Positions 16,938-26,000 of a DNA stretch of 64,000 bases are shown one piece after another. The stretch lies in assembly GCF_004151105.1 (NCBI RefSeq), contig NZ_PHRF01000023.1, forward strand, positions 62,001 to 126,000, in the 5' to 3' direction. Source of the DNA: Streptomyces sp. L-9-10. Its GTDB lineage: Bacteria; Actinomycetota; Actinomycetes; Streptomycetales; Streptomycetaceae. Each line of letters opens with the position of its first letter. Position 1 is the stretch's first letter. Under the pieces are notes generated by a model, which saw nothing but the letters and a program-made list of their open reading frames with translations, was not told the origin of the DNA and searched no databases. A program made the position numbers and the translations under genes.

Positions 16938-17002
16938 GAGAACGTTCTCCCTTGGGCGCAGCCTGGCACACCCCTTCGGTGAAAACAAGAGAGAGCGTTC
17001 TA
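16938..17002. promoter_or_regulatory. Paired TetR-type operators in the divergent promoter
   Basis: A perfect 12-bp palindrome GAGAACGTTCTC at 16938-16949 and a near copy GAGAGCGTTCTA at 16991-17002, both preceded by AGA and lying between the membrane-protein gene and the TetR gene. The second copy ends ten bases before the TetR start codon, consistent with autoregulation. Confidence 0.75.
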
Positions 17003-17011
17003 CCCGCTACC

Positions 17012-17710
17012 ATGGGTGGCATGACACGGACGGAAGCCGGCACAGGCACTGGCGGGCGGGTCTCGGCGGCCCGGGAGCGGCTTCTGAGGACCGCCGGGCA
17101 GCTCTTCTACGCGGAGGGCATCCACACGGTGGGCGTCGACCGCCTCGTCGCCGAGGCGAAGGTCACCAACGCCACCTTCTACCGCCACTTCCGAAGCAAG
17201 GACGACCTCGCCCTCGCCTACATCGGAAGCGTCGACCAGGCGATCCGCAGTCAGATCGGCTCTCTGATGTCCACGGACGTGCCGACCGACGCCATCCTCC
17301 GAGGCATCGGTACGTCGCTGGTCGAGCAGATCCGCTCACCCGGCTACCGCGGATGTGCCTTCCTCAACGCGGCGGCGGAATTCCCCGACCCCGGCAACCC
17401 GGTCCACCGAGCCGTCGTGCAGCACCGCGAATGGTTCCTGCAGACGGTCACCGCACTGTTCGCCACGATCACGGCCGAACAGGCCGAGCACGCCGGGCGA
17501 CACTTTGTCATGCTCCGCGACGGCGCGATGAGCGCCGGCTGCCTCGGCGACCCCGTCCTGGCCGGCGAGACCCTGCTGCGCGGCATCGAAGGACTGCTGC
17601 GGATCCACACCGCCCGCGGGCTCGACGAGTCCGCGGGCTCCGCACCGGGCCAGGCGCCTTCCGCGGTCACAGCGGTCGCCGACATCGAGTGCTCGCCATC
17701 CCACGTGTGA
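17012..17710 (+). CDS. TetR/AcrR-family regulator
   Basis: About 232 residues. The N-terminal HTH is clear: AARERLLRTAGQLFYAEGIH, then VDRLVAEAKVTNATFYRHFR. The C-terminal domain contains GCAFLNAAAEFPDPGNPVH, a pattern of the TetR_C subgroup with a conserved Cys and Asn. Start ATG 17012 or 17021; neither has a clear ribosome site, and the message may be leaderless. It is divergent from the DUF308 membrane protein with two operator copies between them, which is the evident target. Confidence 0.85.
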   Translation: MGGMTRTEAGTGTGGRVSAARERLLRTAGQLFYAEGIHTVGVDRLVAEAKVTNATFYRHFRSKDDLALAYIGSVDQAIRSQIGSLMSTDVPTDAILRGIGTSLVEQIRSPGYRGCAFLNAAAEFPDPGNPVHRAVVQHREWFLQTVTALFATITAEQAEHAGRHFVMLRDGAMSAGCLGDPVLAGETLLRGIEGLLRIHTARGLDESAGSAPGQAPSAVTAVADIECSPSHV

Positions 17711-18598
17711 CCCCGGGGCGCAAGGGGAGCACGGCACCTGAAACCCGATGTCAGCCCGTACCTGCGGCCGGATGCCGACCGACTCGATCATCGCGAATCG
17801 CGACGCTGGAGGAGAGCGTTCCTCCTGGACCCCGCTGCTGAACGCGATCGGGTGGGGACCGGACGCCGATGCCGGGGCGGTCCCCGGCTCGGGAGACGGG
17901 TACTCCATCGTCTTCTCAGCAGCAGGCGCCTACGCACGCACTGTGGCGCCGTACAGTTCCTCGCCACCATCGTGGTCCCACGTCCACCGCGACTGTTCCG
18001 GCCCCAGGTAATGGAACACGTTCACCCCCGATAGCCCAGCACCCCAGCGTGCTTGCCATGTCCGCGCCGACCCGGCGTGCAAACCTGGGCAGCGTCCAGC
18101 CGGGTTCGCCACTGGGGCTCGCCGCGTGGCGTTGCGGTATTCAGTCGCCGTACGGCGCACGGAAGACCCTCCGCGGGGATGACGAGAAATCACATCCGTC
18201 GCGTTTCCGGATGAAATGCACCCTGCTGAACGATGGAAATGTAATAACACTTATCCTTTCCGCGTCCTGGCGAATAAATCCGTGGCGACAAGTTCGCTTT
18301 CATCGCGTGATGATCATTCCGGTCCCGGTTCGCAGAAGAAGAAATGTTTCTTCCGGATTCTCGCGGAGAGGAAGTCCCGATCCCCCAAGTCTCGCAAGCC
18401 ATGGGCTCGTTTGGCTCGCGCCACGCCCGAGAGTGATTTCCTCGGATAGAGGCTGAATAGCGAATTCGCATAGATCACCCATATGTGCCGTATCGCCGCG
18501 CACTTATCGGTGTTGTATCCCAACGACAGAAAAAGACGGGCTGTGCAACCCGGGAAGTGCCCGCTACGCCACCGTCCCACTCAGGAGTTGGTCTCTCG
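17711..18598. other. Long intergenic stretch, AT-richer in its second half
   Basis: No convincing gene. The part from about 18190 to 18500 is visibly richer in A and T than its surroundings, with runs such as GGAAATGTAATAACACTTATC, and would suit the promoter of the ice-binding-domain gene at 18599. Short frames at 17930-18040 (minus) look like debris, not genes. Confidence 0.5.
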
Positions 18599-19960
18599 AT
18601 GACGTTGAATCTTCCTGTCGTGACGCTAAGACGCACGATGTCGGCCTGGGCCTGGTCGGTACTTACCGTGGTGCTCGCCGCCACGGTGATCGCCGCTACG
18701 TCGACGCGGGCGAATGCCCTCGCCACTCCCGTGCCGCTGGGTACGGCGACAAGTTTCGCGGTTCTGGCCGGTCAGTCTGTCACCAACACCGGTCCCTCGG
18801 TGATCACCGGGGACCTCGGCGTGAGTCCGGGAACGGCGATCAGCGGGTTCCCTCCGGGTCTGGTGAACGGGGTTCAGCATTCCGCGGACGCGGTTGCCCT
18901 TCAGGCCAAGTCGGACCTCGTCGCGGCGTACAACAACGCCGCCGGACAGGCCACGGATGCCGCCCTGCCGCCGGACGCCGGTGGTCTGACCCTCGTTCCG
19001 GGCGTCTACACCGCCTCGTCGACGCTCGGGCTCACCGGCACCCTCACCCTTGACGCCCAGGGCGACCCCAACGCTGTCTGGGTGTTCCAGGTCGGTTCGG
19101 GTCTGACCACGGCGTCCGCCAGCCGGGTGCTCCTGATCAACGGCGCTTCACCGTGCAATGTGTACTGGCAGATCGGCAGCTCGGCCACGCTGGGCACCGG
19201 CACCACCTTCGTGGGCACCATCATGGCCCTGACCTCCATCTCGGTGACCACGAACGCGAGCATCGACGGCCGGGCGCTGGCCCGTAATGGTTCGGTGACG
19301 CTGGACACCAACAGGATCACCCGCCCGCAGTGCGGTACCACCACCGGGGGGACCACGACCACCGGAACCACCACGACCGGCACTACCACCACCGGGACCA
19401 CTACCGGAACTACCACCGGAACCACCACCGGAACCACCAGCGCCGGTACATCAGGCAGCGCCACGAGCGGCCTGCTCGGCGGGGTTCTCGGTGGCCTGAC
19501 GACGGGTGGCGTCACCAACGGCGGCCTTCTGGGAGGTGCCCTGACGGGCGGCATCGTCGCGGGCAACACGGCCGGCAACATCACCGGCGGGAACGTCACC
19601 GGCGACATCACGGGCGGGAACGTCACCGGCGGCAATGGCGGCGAGCACGAGAAGCCGCCTCACCACGGCGACCACGGTGATCACGGCGACCACGGCAAGC
19701 CTCCCCACCACGGTGACCACGGGAAGCCCCCTCACCACGGTGACCACGGTGACCACGGCAAGCCGCCTCACCACGGCGACCACGGCGACCACGGAAAGCC
19801 CGACCACGGCGACCACGGCAAGCCGGAGCACGGCGACCACGGCGACCAGGGCAAGCCGGAGGGCTGGGAAGGCCACCAGGGCTACGGCGACCAGCCGGAC
19901 ATGTCCGGTGACCAGGGCCATGGCGACCAGCCTGGCGAGCCCGAGGGCTTCAACGGCTGA
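18599..19960 (+). CDS. Exported ice-binding-like (DUF3494) protein with His-rich repeat tail
   Basis: 453 residues from ATG 18599 (AGGAG upstream). A signal peptide (residues about 14-42) precedes a DUF3494 domain: GTATSFAVLAGQSVTNTGPS, VITGDLGVSPG, ADAVALQAKSDLVAAYNNAA and TLDAQGDPNAVWVFQVGS, the beta-solenoid of ice-binding proteins. After about residue 240 come a Thr-rich (TTTG)n linker, a Gly-rich segment with a helix-like LLGGVLGGL, and a C-terminal run of HGDHGKPPHHGDH repeats that could chelate metals. In non-cold organisms this domain is probably an adhesin or surface protein. Ice binding itself is not proven. Confidence 0.8.
   Translation: MTLNLPVVTLRRTMSAWAWSVLTVVLAATVIAATSTRANALATPVPLGTATSFAVLAGQSVTNTGPSVITGDLGVSPGTAISGFPPGLVNGVQHSADAVALQAKSDLVAAYNNAAGQATDAALPPDAGGLTLVPGVYTASSTLGLTGTLTLDAQGDPNAVWVFQVGSGLTTASASRVLLINGASPCNVYWQIGSSATLGTGTTFVGTIMALTSISVTTNASIDGRALARNGSVTLDTNRITRPQCGTTTGGTTTTGTTTTGTTTTGTTTGTTTGTTTGTTSAGTSGSATSGLLGGVLGGLTTGGVTNGGLLGGALTGGIVAGNTAGNITGGNVTGDITGGNVTGGNGGEHEKPPHHGDHGDHGDHGKPPHHGDHGKPPHHGDHGDHGKPPHHGDHGDHGKPDHGDHGKPEHGDHGDQGKPEGWEGHQGYGDQPDMSGDQGHGDQPGEPEGFNG
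19345..19860 (+). repeat. Coding tandem repeats in the ice-binding-domain gene
   Basis: Two repeat blocks. At about 19345-19440, ACC/ACT/GGN triplet-based units encode (TTTTG)n/(TTTG)n. At about 19660-19860, repeated CACGGCGACCACGG-type units encode HGDHG(K)PP/HH. Both are in frame and may vary in length between strains. Confidence 0.85.
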
Positions 19961-20080
19961 GAGTGCGAGCAGGACCGGTGGCGCGCGACGGAACGTCGTC
20001 CTCGATTCCGTCCCGCGCCACCGGTGAAGGTCCAGGAAATACGCAGGTGAACAGCCGAGTTGGGAAGGCCGGGTGGGGCT

Positions 20081-20812
20081 GTGCCGGGTGGCTTTGAATC
20101 AGTGAATGTGAAGGACCGGGAGAAGACAGGTGCTGGGCCGGCCTCACCAGGATCGTCCGGAGAATCACCTGCGGCCCGTGGTCCGTCAAGGCCGGCTGGT
20201 CCGCTGAAGGCGGGGCTCGGCGCGGCCGTGGTGTTGTGCCTGGCGGTTTCTCTGATCCATGTGCTGATGGTGTTTCTGCATGTGGCCCCTCCCAACCCGG
20301 TTTCCCAGCAGTTCAGTCGGCAGGTCACCGCGTGGGTCTATCCGTTGTTCGAGCAGAACTGGCGGCTCTTCGCACCGGAACCCGAGTCGATCAACCGGCA
20401 GATCTCGGCGAGAACGGCGCACCTCACCGCGGACAACACCGTGCGGGTGAGCACATGGTTCGATCTGAGCGGAGTCGATGATTCAGCGGTCGAGCACAAC
20501 GTTTTCCCGAGCCATACGACACAGAACATGCTGCGCCGGGCCTGGACCTCTTACACCGAATTGCACGGCAGCGATGACGAGCCGCGTTCGGAGCGCGCCG
20601 TAATGATCCAGAAGTATCTGCGCAATATCGCGGCGGACCGTGTCGCCGCCCATCGCCGTGGGGCCTTCGAGTCCATTCAGCTTCGCGTCACCAGTCTGCC
20701 CATCGCCCCGCCCGCCACCGCGAATGGCGGCCGCCCGGCGGCCAGGACCACACCGGCGCCGAGCGACATCCGTGTCCTCCCCTGGTGGAAGGTGACCTCC
20801 GATGGGAACTGA
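20081..20812 (+). CDS. DUF5819-family membrane-anchored protein
   Basis: About 243 residues. One transmembrane helix (LGAAVVLCLAVSLIHVLMVF, near residues 48-67) is followed by an extracytoplasmic domain with NPVSQQFSRQVTAWVYPLFEQNW and RLFAPEP, characteristic of DUF5819. Start uncertain (GTG 20081 or 20102, or TTG 20060). It overlaps the HTTM gene downstream by 11 bp, and this pairing suggests the two proteins act together at the membrane. Biochemical role unknown. Confidence 0.75.
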   Translation: MPGGFESVNVKDREKTGAGPASPGSSGESPAARGPSRPAGPLKAGLGAAVVLCLAVSLIHVLMVFLHVAPPNPVSQQFSRQVTAWVYPLFEQNWRLFAPEPESINRQISARTAHLTADNTVRVSTWFDLSGVDDSAVEHNVFPSHTTQNMLRRAWTSYTELHGSDDEPRSERAVMIQKYLRNIAADRVAAHRRGAFESIQLRVTSLPIAPPATANGGRPAARTTPAPSDIRVLPWWKVTSDGN

Positions 20813-21950
20813 ACAAGAGCCGGTCACGGCATCCGTACCCCGTCCCCGCTCCCGCCCACGAGGGCACACGGACGGCTCGCGGCTTCTCCACCGGGCCGGT
20901 GCTGTCTCGGCCAGACTTACCGAGCGGCCCGTGTCCCTGTACGCCGCGGCGGTGCTGCGCATCGGGTACGGCCTGCTCTATCTCGTCTTCCTGCTGCGCG
21001 AGTTCCCCCACCGCGACGAGATCTGGGGGCCGGGTGCGGCGTGGACGCCGGCACTGGCGAAGCAGTTGCTCGACCAGACGGAATGGGCGAGCATCCTGAC
21101 GCTGTCCGACAGCAGGGCGTACTTCGAGGTCTGTTACGCGCTGGCCGTGGTGACATCCGCGCTCTTCATGCTGGGCTGGCGGACCAGAGCCGTGTCCGTG
21201 CTGTTCGCCGTGGTGGTCTCCTCGTTCCATGCCAGGTCGATCTTCATGACGGACGGAGGAGACAACCTCATCCTCCTCATGACCGTCTACCTCGTCTTCA
21301 CCGCGTGCGGCCGACGCTGGTCCCTCGACGCCCGCAGGGCCCGGCTCCGAGCCTCCCGGGACAGTGCGCCGAAGCGGCCGGCCGACTCACGCGGAACCGG
21401 ACTCTCGGGTCAACTCGGCGATGCGCGAAAGACGTTGGTCACGGTCCTGCACAACTGCGGCATGTTCGTCATCGCCGCCCAGATCTGCATCCTCTACGGC
21501 TCCGCGGGCCTGTACAAGGTGCAGGGAGCCGTCTGGGGCAACGGCACGGCTCTCCACTACGTACTGAACCTCGACCTGTTCCGGCCCTGGCCCGCTCTGT
21601 CCCTCATGGCGGACGGCCACGTGATGCTGATCGCGGTCGTCGGCTACCTGACCGTTCTGCTACAGGTCGCCTTCCCGTTCGTCCTGTTCGGCCGGCTCAA
21701 GTACCCCGTCCTGACCCTGCTGCTGGGCATGCACATCGGCATCGCGGTACTCATGGGACTACCGCTCTTCTCCGGCGCGATGATCATCGCGGATGCCGCG
21801 TTCCTCCCGGACCGCTTCTACCAGTCCCTGGGGCGGCTGTGGCGGCGTACTGCGCGTCTGGCAGTGAGCCCCGAGCCGGGCTCATCAGGTGAAGGCACCG
21901 CGATCGTCCCGGCGCAGCCCGGCCCCGCCGTCGTACAGAGAACAGGCTGA
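20802..21950 (+). CDS. HTTM-domain membrane protein
   Basis: 382 residues with at least six membrane helices. The segments VLRIGYGLLYLVFLLREFP, HARSIFMTDGGDNLILLM and YGSAGLYKVQGAVWGNGTAL fit the HTTM (horizontally transferred transmembrane) domain, related to vitamin-K-dependent gamma-carboxylase. The GDN motif after helix three and the YKVQG region are family hallmarks. It is encoded with DUF5819 in an overlapping pair. Carboxylase activity is not established for bacterial short forms. Confidence 0.8.
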   Translation: MGTEQEPVTASVPRPRSRPRGHTDGSRLLHRAGAVSARLTERPVSLYAAAVLRIGYGLLYLVFLLREFPHRDEIWGPGAAWTPALAKQLLDQTEWASILTLSDSRAYFEVCYALAVVTSALFMLGWRTRAVSVLFAVVVSSFHARSIFMTDGGDNLILLMTVYLVFTACGRRWSLDARRARLRASRDSAPKRPADSRGTGLSGQLGDARKTLVTVLHNCGMFVIAAQICILYGSAGLYKVQGAVWGNGTALHYVLNLDLFRPWPALSLMADGHVMLIAVVGYLTVLLQVAFPFVLFGRLKYPVLTLLLGMHIGIAVLMGLPLFSGAMIIADAAFLPDRFYQSLGRLWRRTARLAVSPEPGSSGEGTAIVPAQPGPAVVQRTG

Positions 21951-22182
21951 CTGCCGACCGTCCCGGGTGCCTGGCCGTCCGCCCCGCTCGCTGACCGCGT
22001 CCATCCTGAGCTTCACTGGGCCCTCGCAGTAACCGGCTGTGCGCATCCTCGTTGAACTGCACGTGTCGAAATCCAACCCGGCCTCCGAGCCCTGGGTGAG
22101 GGTTGGCACGGCCACGGTGTAAGCGGGCCAACTGTTTCCCGTCAGGGGCGGTTCCCGTCAACCATTGCCGTTACGACAAGCA

Positions 22183-22218
22183 CCGGGGGCCCTGTCCATC
22201 TCCTTGCAGGGCCCCCGG
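22183..22218. terminator. GC hairpin downstream of the HTTM gene
   Basis: CCGGGGGCCCTG pairs with CAGGGCCCCCGG across a 12-base loop. It lies 230 bp after the HTTM stop codon and is followed by CTTCCTC; a likely transcription terminator. Confidence 0.7.
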
Positions 22219-22281
22219 CACCGCTTCCTCGTCCTCTGCGAACACGCCAAAGGCCGGTGGCGCTCTCCGACACCCGCATCA

Positions 22282-22311
22282 GGGGGCCGACACAGTGCCA
22301 TGTCGGCCCCC
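22282..22311. terminator. Second GC hairpin in the 22 kb gap
   Basis: GGGGGCCGACA pairs perfectly with TGTCGGCCCCC across eight bases. With the hairpin at 22183 it isolates the upstream genes from the next module. The remainder of 21951-22500 holds no recognisable gene. Confidence 0.7.
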
Positions 22312-22502
22312 AGCGCGGCTGCTTCAACCGGGGAGACGGCCCCGTGGAGCAGATGACATTCCACCTTTCACCACGCAACTTCGCGGGCTGGAAAGGGAGT
22401 TGGCGCGATCGTAGCTACCACGGCAGGTACGCAGTCCGGCCGAGGTGTGCGTGACGCGGGTCGCCCTCAAGTGGTGTGCAAGTGGTGCGAGGGGGCGTGA
22501 GA

Positions 22503-22577
22503 GGTCTAGACGACAAAGAAGGCCCTTCGTCGTGGAGCGGGTGACGAGAATCGAACTCGTGCTCTGAGATTGGTAAT
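22503..22577 (-). other. tRNA-Gly 3'-half fragment (att-like), copy 2
   Basis: GGTCTAGACGACAAAGAAGG is followed by a short hairpin and, from 22533, the complement of a tRNA 3' half ending CACCCGCTCCA. The anticodon-stem side differs from the other copies (TTACCAATCTCAG on the minus strand), so this is a diverged or different-isoacceptor copy. It marks the left edge of the RHS toxin module. Confidence 0.7.
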
Positions 22578-22708
22578 CATCCGGCCCTCAGACATCGATG
22601 TGCTCGCGCGTCCTTACCGATGTTGGCCATCCGGTGGTCCAGGGCTTTACGATGTTGAGTCACGTCGCGAATGCGCGCAGATTCGAGGTTTGCGAAAGTG
22701 GGTCACGG

Positions 22709-23080
22709 TCACAGATCGTCCGGGGTTCCGTCGATTGCCGGCCCGCAGCCGTCAGGAAGATTGGCGGCGATCAATTCGTATGCCTCTTCAACGCTGTCGA
22801 CCTCGCCGAGGAGGGTTTTGTCGGACTCGCGACGCACTCGGTAACCACCCTGGACCAGCGGATAGGCCGTACCGACGTCTCGTGTCCACGGCCACTGGGT
22901 GCACCGGCTCAGGTACAGAACGCCGTGGCTGACCATGGGATAGAGCTGTCGCAAGGACAGGTGGGCGTAAGCAGTTCGGGGCACGGCCAGATCGATTTGA
23001 TCGGGTCCGTAAGACAGCACAGCGGACCACTCCGCAGCCACGATCTCAGCCGCGCTCCGGGCTTCTTCATTGAGCGCCAT
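22709..23080 (-). CDS. Probable immunity protein for the RHS toxin (DUF6193-like)
   Basis: A 123-residue acidic cytoplasmic protein, starting nine bases after the stop of the RHS gene in the same direction, the standard position for an immunity gene. The central LYPMVSHGVLYLSRCTQWPW with TRD, and the end NLPDGCGPAIDGTPDDL, resemble DUF6193 proteins of Streptomyces. Immunity is inferred from position; the DUF assignment is from memory. Confidence 0.65.
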   Translation of the reverse strand: MALNEEARSAAEIVAAEWSAVLSYGPDQIDLAVPRTAYAHLSLRQLYPMVSHGVLYLSRCTQWPWTRDVGTAYPLVQGGYRVRRESDKTLLGEVDSVEEAYELIAANLPDGCGPAIDGTPDDL

Positions 23081-23089
23081 GATATTTCC

Positions 23090-26000
23090 TTACCTCAAGT
23101 GTTCCGGTAGACGCGACAGGTCCGGCTTTATCTCTGGAATGTCTGGCTTGGGTACGCTGACTTCCGTGTAGCCTCCCTCTTCATCGCGGGTGTACCAGTG
23201 GATTTCCTCCCACGGTCGACCAGGACGTTCGTCATCAGGGTCTCCCCAAGCGGCGGCTCCGTCGTAGTTGCGTACTGCGTAGGCTACTTCGCTCATTTCC
23301 CAGGCGGTGCCGTCGCCTCGGCCCGGGTAGTTGTCCTCATGCTTGCTGTCGAATTGAGCTCCATGCAGCGCCGCTGTCTGGAACGCGTCCACAATGTCCT
23401 CGGGCGAGCTCCAGTTCCCTATCTTGCCGCCACTGTTGGGCATTCCGTCGAGCGTGATCGACAGAGTGGTACCGCGGTCCCCGACGGCATCCATCACGTT
23501 CGTCATCCATACCGGGCCACCGGGTTCCCGGCCGGCGTAGTCCGGACCGTTGTAGGTGTGTGCTCCCGGGTCACTGCCGCGGGTTCGGTCGTATTCGGAG
23601 TCCGAGGGGTCGTTGCGAAGGTACCGTGCCAGCGATTCCGAAGCCCGGTCCGGTGGTACGTCCACCCCCAGCACCACACTGTGCCGGGGCTCCGCGGCCC
23701 GGTGGGGACAGCCGGCCAGCCCCAGCGGATCGATCCACCGCGTGGGGTTGTCGACGTACGTGACCGCGTTCGGGGCCGGGATCAGGCCGAGAGGGTCCGT
23801 TGAGAGGTAGCGGCCTGATTCCGGGTCGTAGTGGCGGTGGCGGTTGTAGTGGAGACCCGATTCCGGGTCGAAGTACTGGCCGGGGAAACGCAGTGGGGTG
23901 TAGGCGTCGGCGTCGCGGTTCCACGAGGTGGTGCCCCACAAGGTGGCGCGAGTGTGCCATGCCACCTGGCCCTGCTCGTCGACGAGTTCACGGGGCGTAC
24001 CGATGAGGTCGGTGATGATCGCGAAGAAGCGGCGGTCGACCTCCGACTGGTCCACGAGCCGTCGTTCCACCTGGGTGACCGGCTTCACGCCGTCGTGGTC
24101 CCAGGTCAGGGCAACGGAGTCCGAGGAGCCCGCTACGGAAGTGGTCTGTTCGCAGAGGGTGTCGTTGTCCCAGGTGAAGGTCACCTCCTCGGCGACCGTC
24201 GTGCCGTCCGCGGACAGCCGCTGTTTGGCGGTGCGGCGCCCCAGGGCGTCGTAGAGGTAACGCCAGCGCGTGCCGTCAGGTGTGGTGACCGACACCAGAC
24301 GATCCTCGGCGTCCCAGCCGTAGCGCCAGGTGTCGGGCTTGCGGGAGAGGCGGGCCTTCTGACGTAGGACCACGCGGCCCTGTGCGTCGTGTTCGTAACG
24401 GATGCCGCCCGCCCGGCTGATGCGGGTCCCGGCGTATTCACGTGAGCCGGTGGCGTCGTCCGCGCCCGGCCAGGTTGCCGTGGTCTGGTTCCCGGCCTCG
24501 TCGTACGCGTACCGCTCGGACCAGTTCTCCGCGGTGACACCCGTGACCCGGCCGTCTCGGGTCAGCTCCAGCCGCTTGTGCCCGCCGGTCAGTTCATCGA
24601 CCGAGGTGAGATGGCCGTCGGCACGGTACGTGTACGAGCGGTGCTGGAGTATCTGGTCGCCGGGCGCGCGGACACGCTGGTCGGTCAGGCGGCCCGCAGG
24701 GTCGTAGGCGTGCTCCACGGTCAGCGCGTCACCGATCCGGCGGGTCGTCTCGCGACCCGTCTCGTCGAACGCGAAGACCACTTGCTGCCCCGAAGCGTTC
24801 AGCTCCGCGAGCAGTCCGACGGGGAAGGACCACGTGCTGACAGCCCCGGAAGGGGTGACCCGGCGAGTGCGGCGGCCGGCCTCGTCATAGGTGTTGCTCA
24901 GTTCGCGGCCGTCGCAGATCTCGCGGAGGATCCTGCCCGAGCTGTCGCGTACGTACGACAGTTCGGTGCCCGGGCCCGTCGCCGAGGCGAGACGGCCGTG
25001 GACGTCGTAGGTGAAGCGCGTGACCGTGCCGTCGGCGTCCTTGGCGGTGACTCGGCCCGCCGTGTCGCGCGTGTAGCGGATCGTCTGGCCCAGAGCGTTC
25101 GTGCGGGAGGTGAGATGCCCGCAGGCGTCGTGCGTATAACTGAGAGAGCGGCCGTCGAAGTCAGTCTCCGAGCTGAGGCGTCCCGCCGAGTCGTAGGTGT
25201 AGTCCCAGGTCAGGCGCTGGGAATTGGTGACACGGGAAACGCGCAGCTCTGAGTCGTACGTGAACTCCTGGCGTGCGCCGTCGGGTGTGGTGCGGGCGGA
25301 GACGAGATCGAAATGGGTGTACTCGAAGCGGGTCTCGCCGCCTGCCGCGTCGGTGTGGACGAGGCAGTTGCCCTCGCCGTCGTAGGCCCAGGACTGCTGC
25401 GCTCCGTCCGGCCCCGTACGCCGGGCAAGCCTGCCCTCGACGGTCCATTCCATCTCGGTGATATGGCCCTGCGGACCGGTGATCTTCACCGCGCGCCCGA
25501 AGGCGTCGCGGGTGTACCGGCTGACTGTGCCGAGCGGGCCGCGGATGGCCAGGGGAAGGCCGGCTGCGTCGCAGTGCACCCGGTCCAGCGCGCCCAGGGA
25601 GTCGTCGACACCGGTGAGCTGGCCCTTCGGGCCGTGGGTGAGTCGGGTTGTGGACCCGTCCGGACGGGTGAAGAGTGTCGGATTGCCTCGGTCGTCGTAC
25701 TCCTGCCGCGACGTGGTGCCGTCCGGGCCTGTGACGGCGGCGAGCTGGTTCAGGTCGTTGTACTCGACCGAGGCGGAGCTGCCGTCAGGGTGCTCGATCC
25801 GGGTGACGTTTCCGTGATCGTCGTAGGTGTACGTGGTGGTCCGGCCGAGCGGATCCGTTCGGGAGAGGAGCCGGTCGTAGCGGTCGAAGACGCGGCGAGT
25901 GACACCGCCCTGCGGATCCGTCTCCGCGATGGCCTGCAGCAGGTCGTTGAAGTGATGGACCTTGGTCGCGCCCAGGGAGTTGGTGTACCGGGTGACGCGG

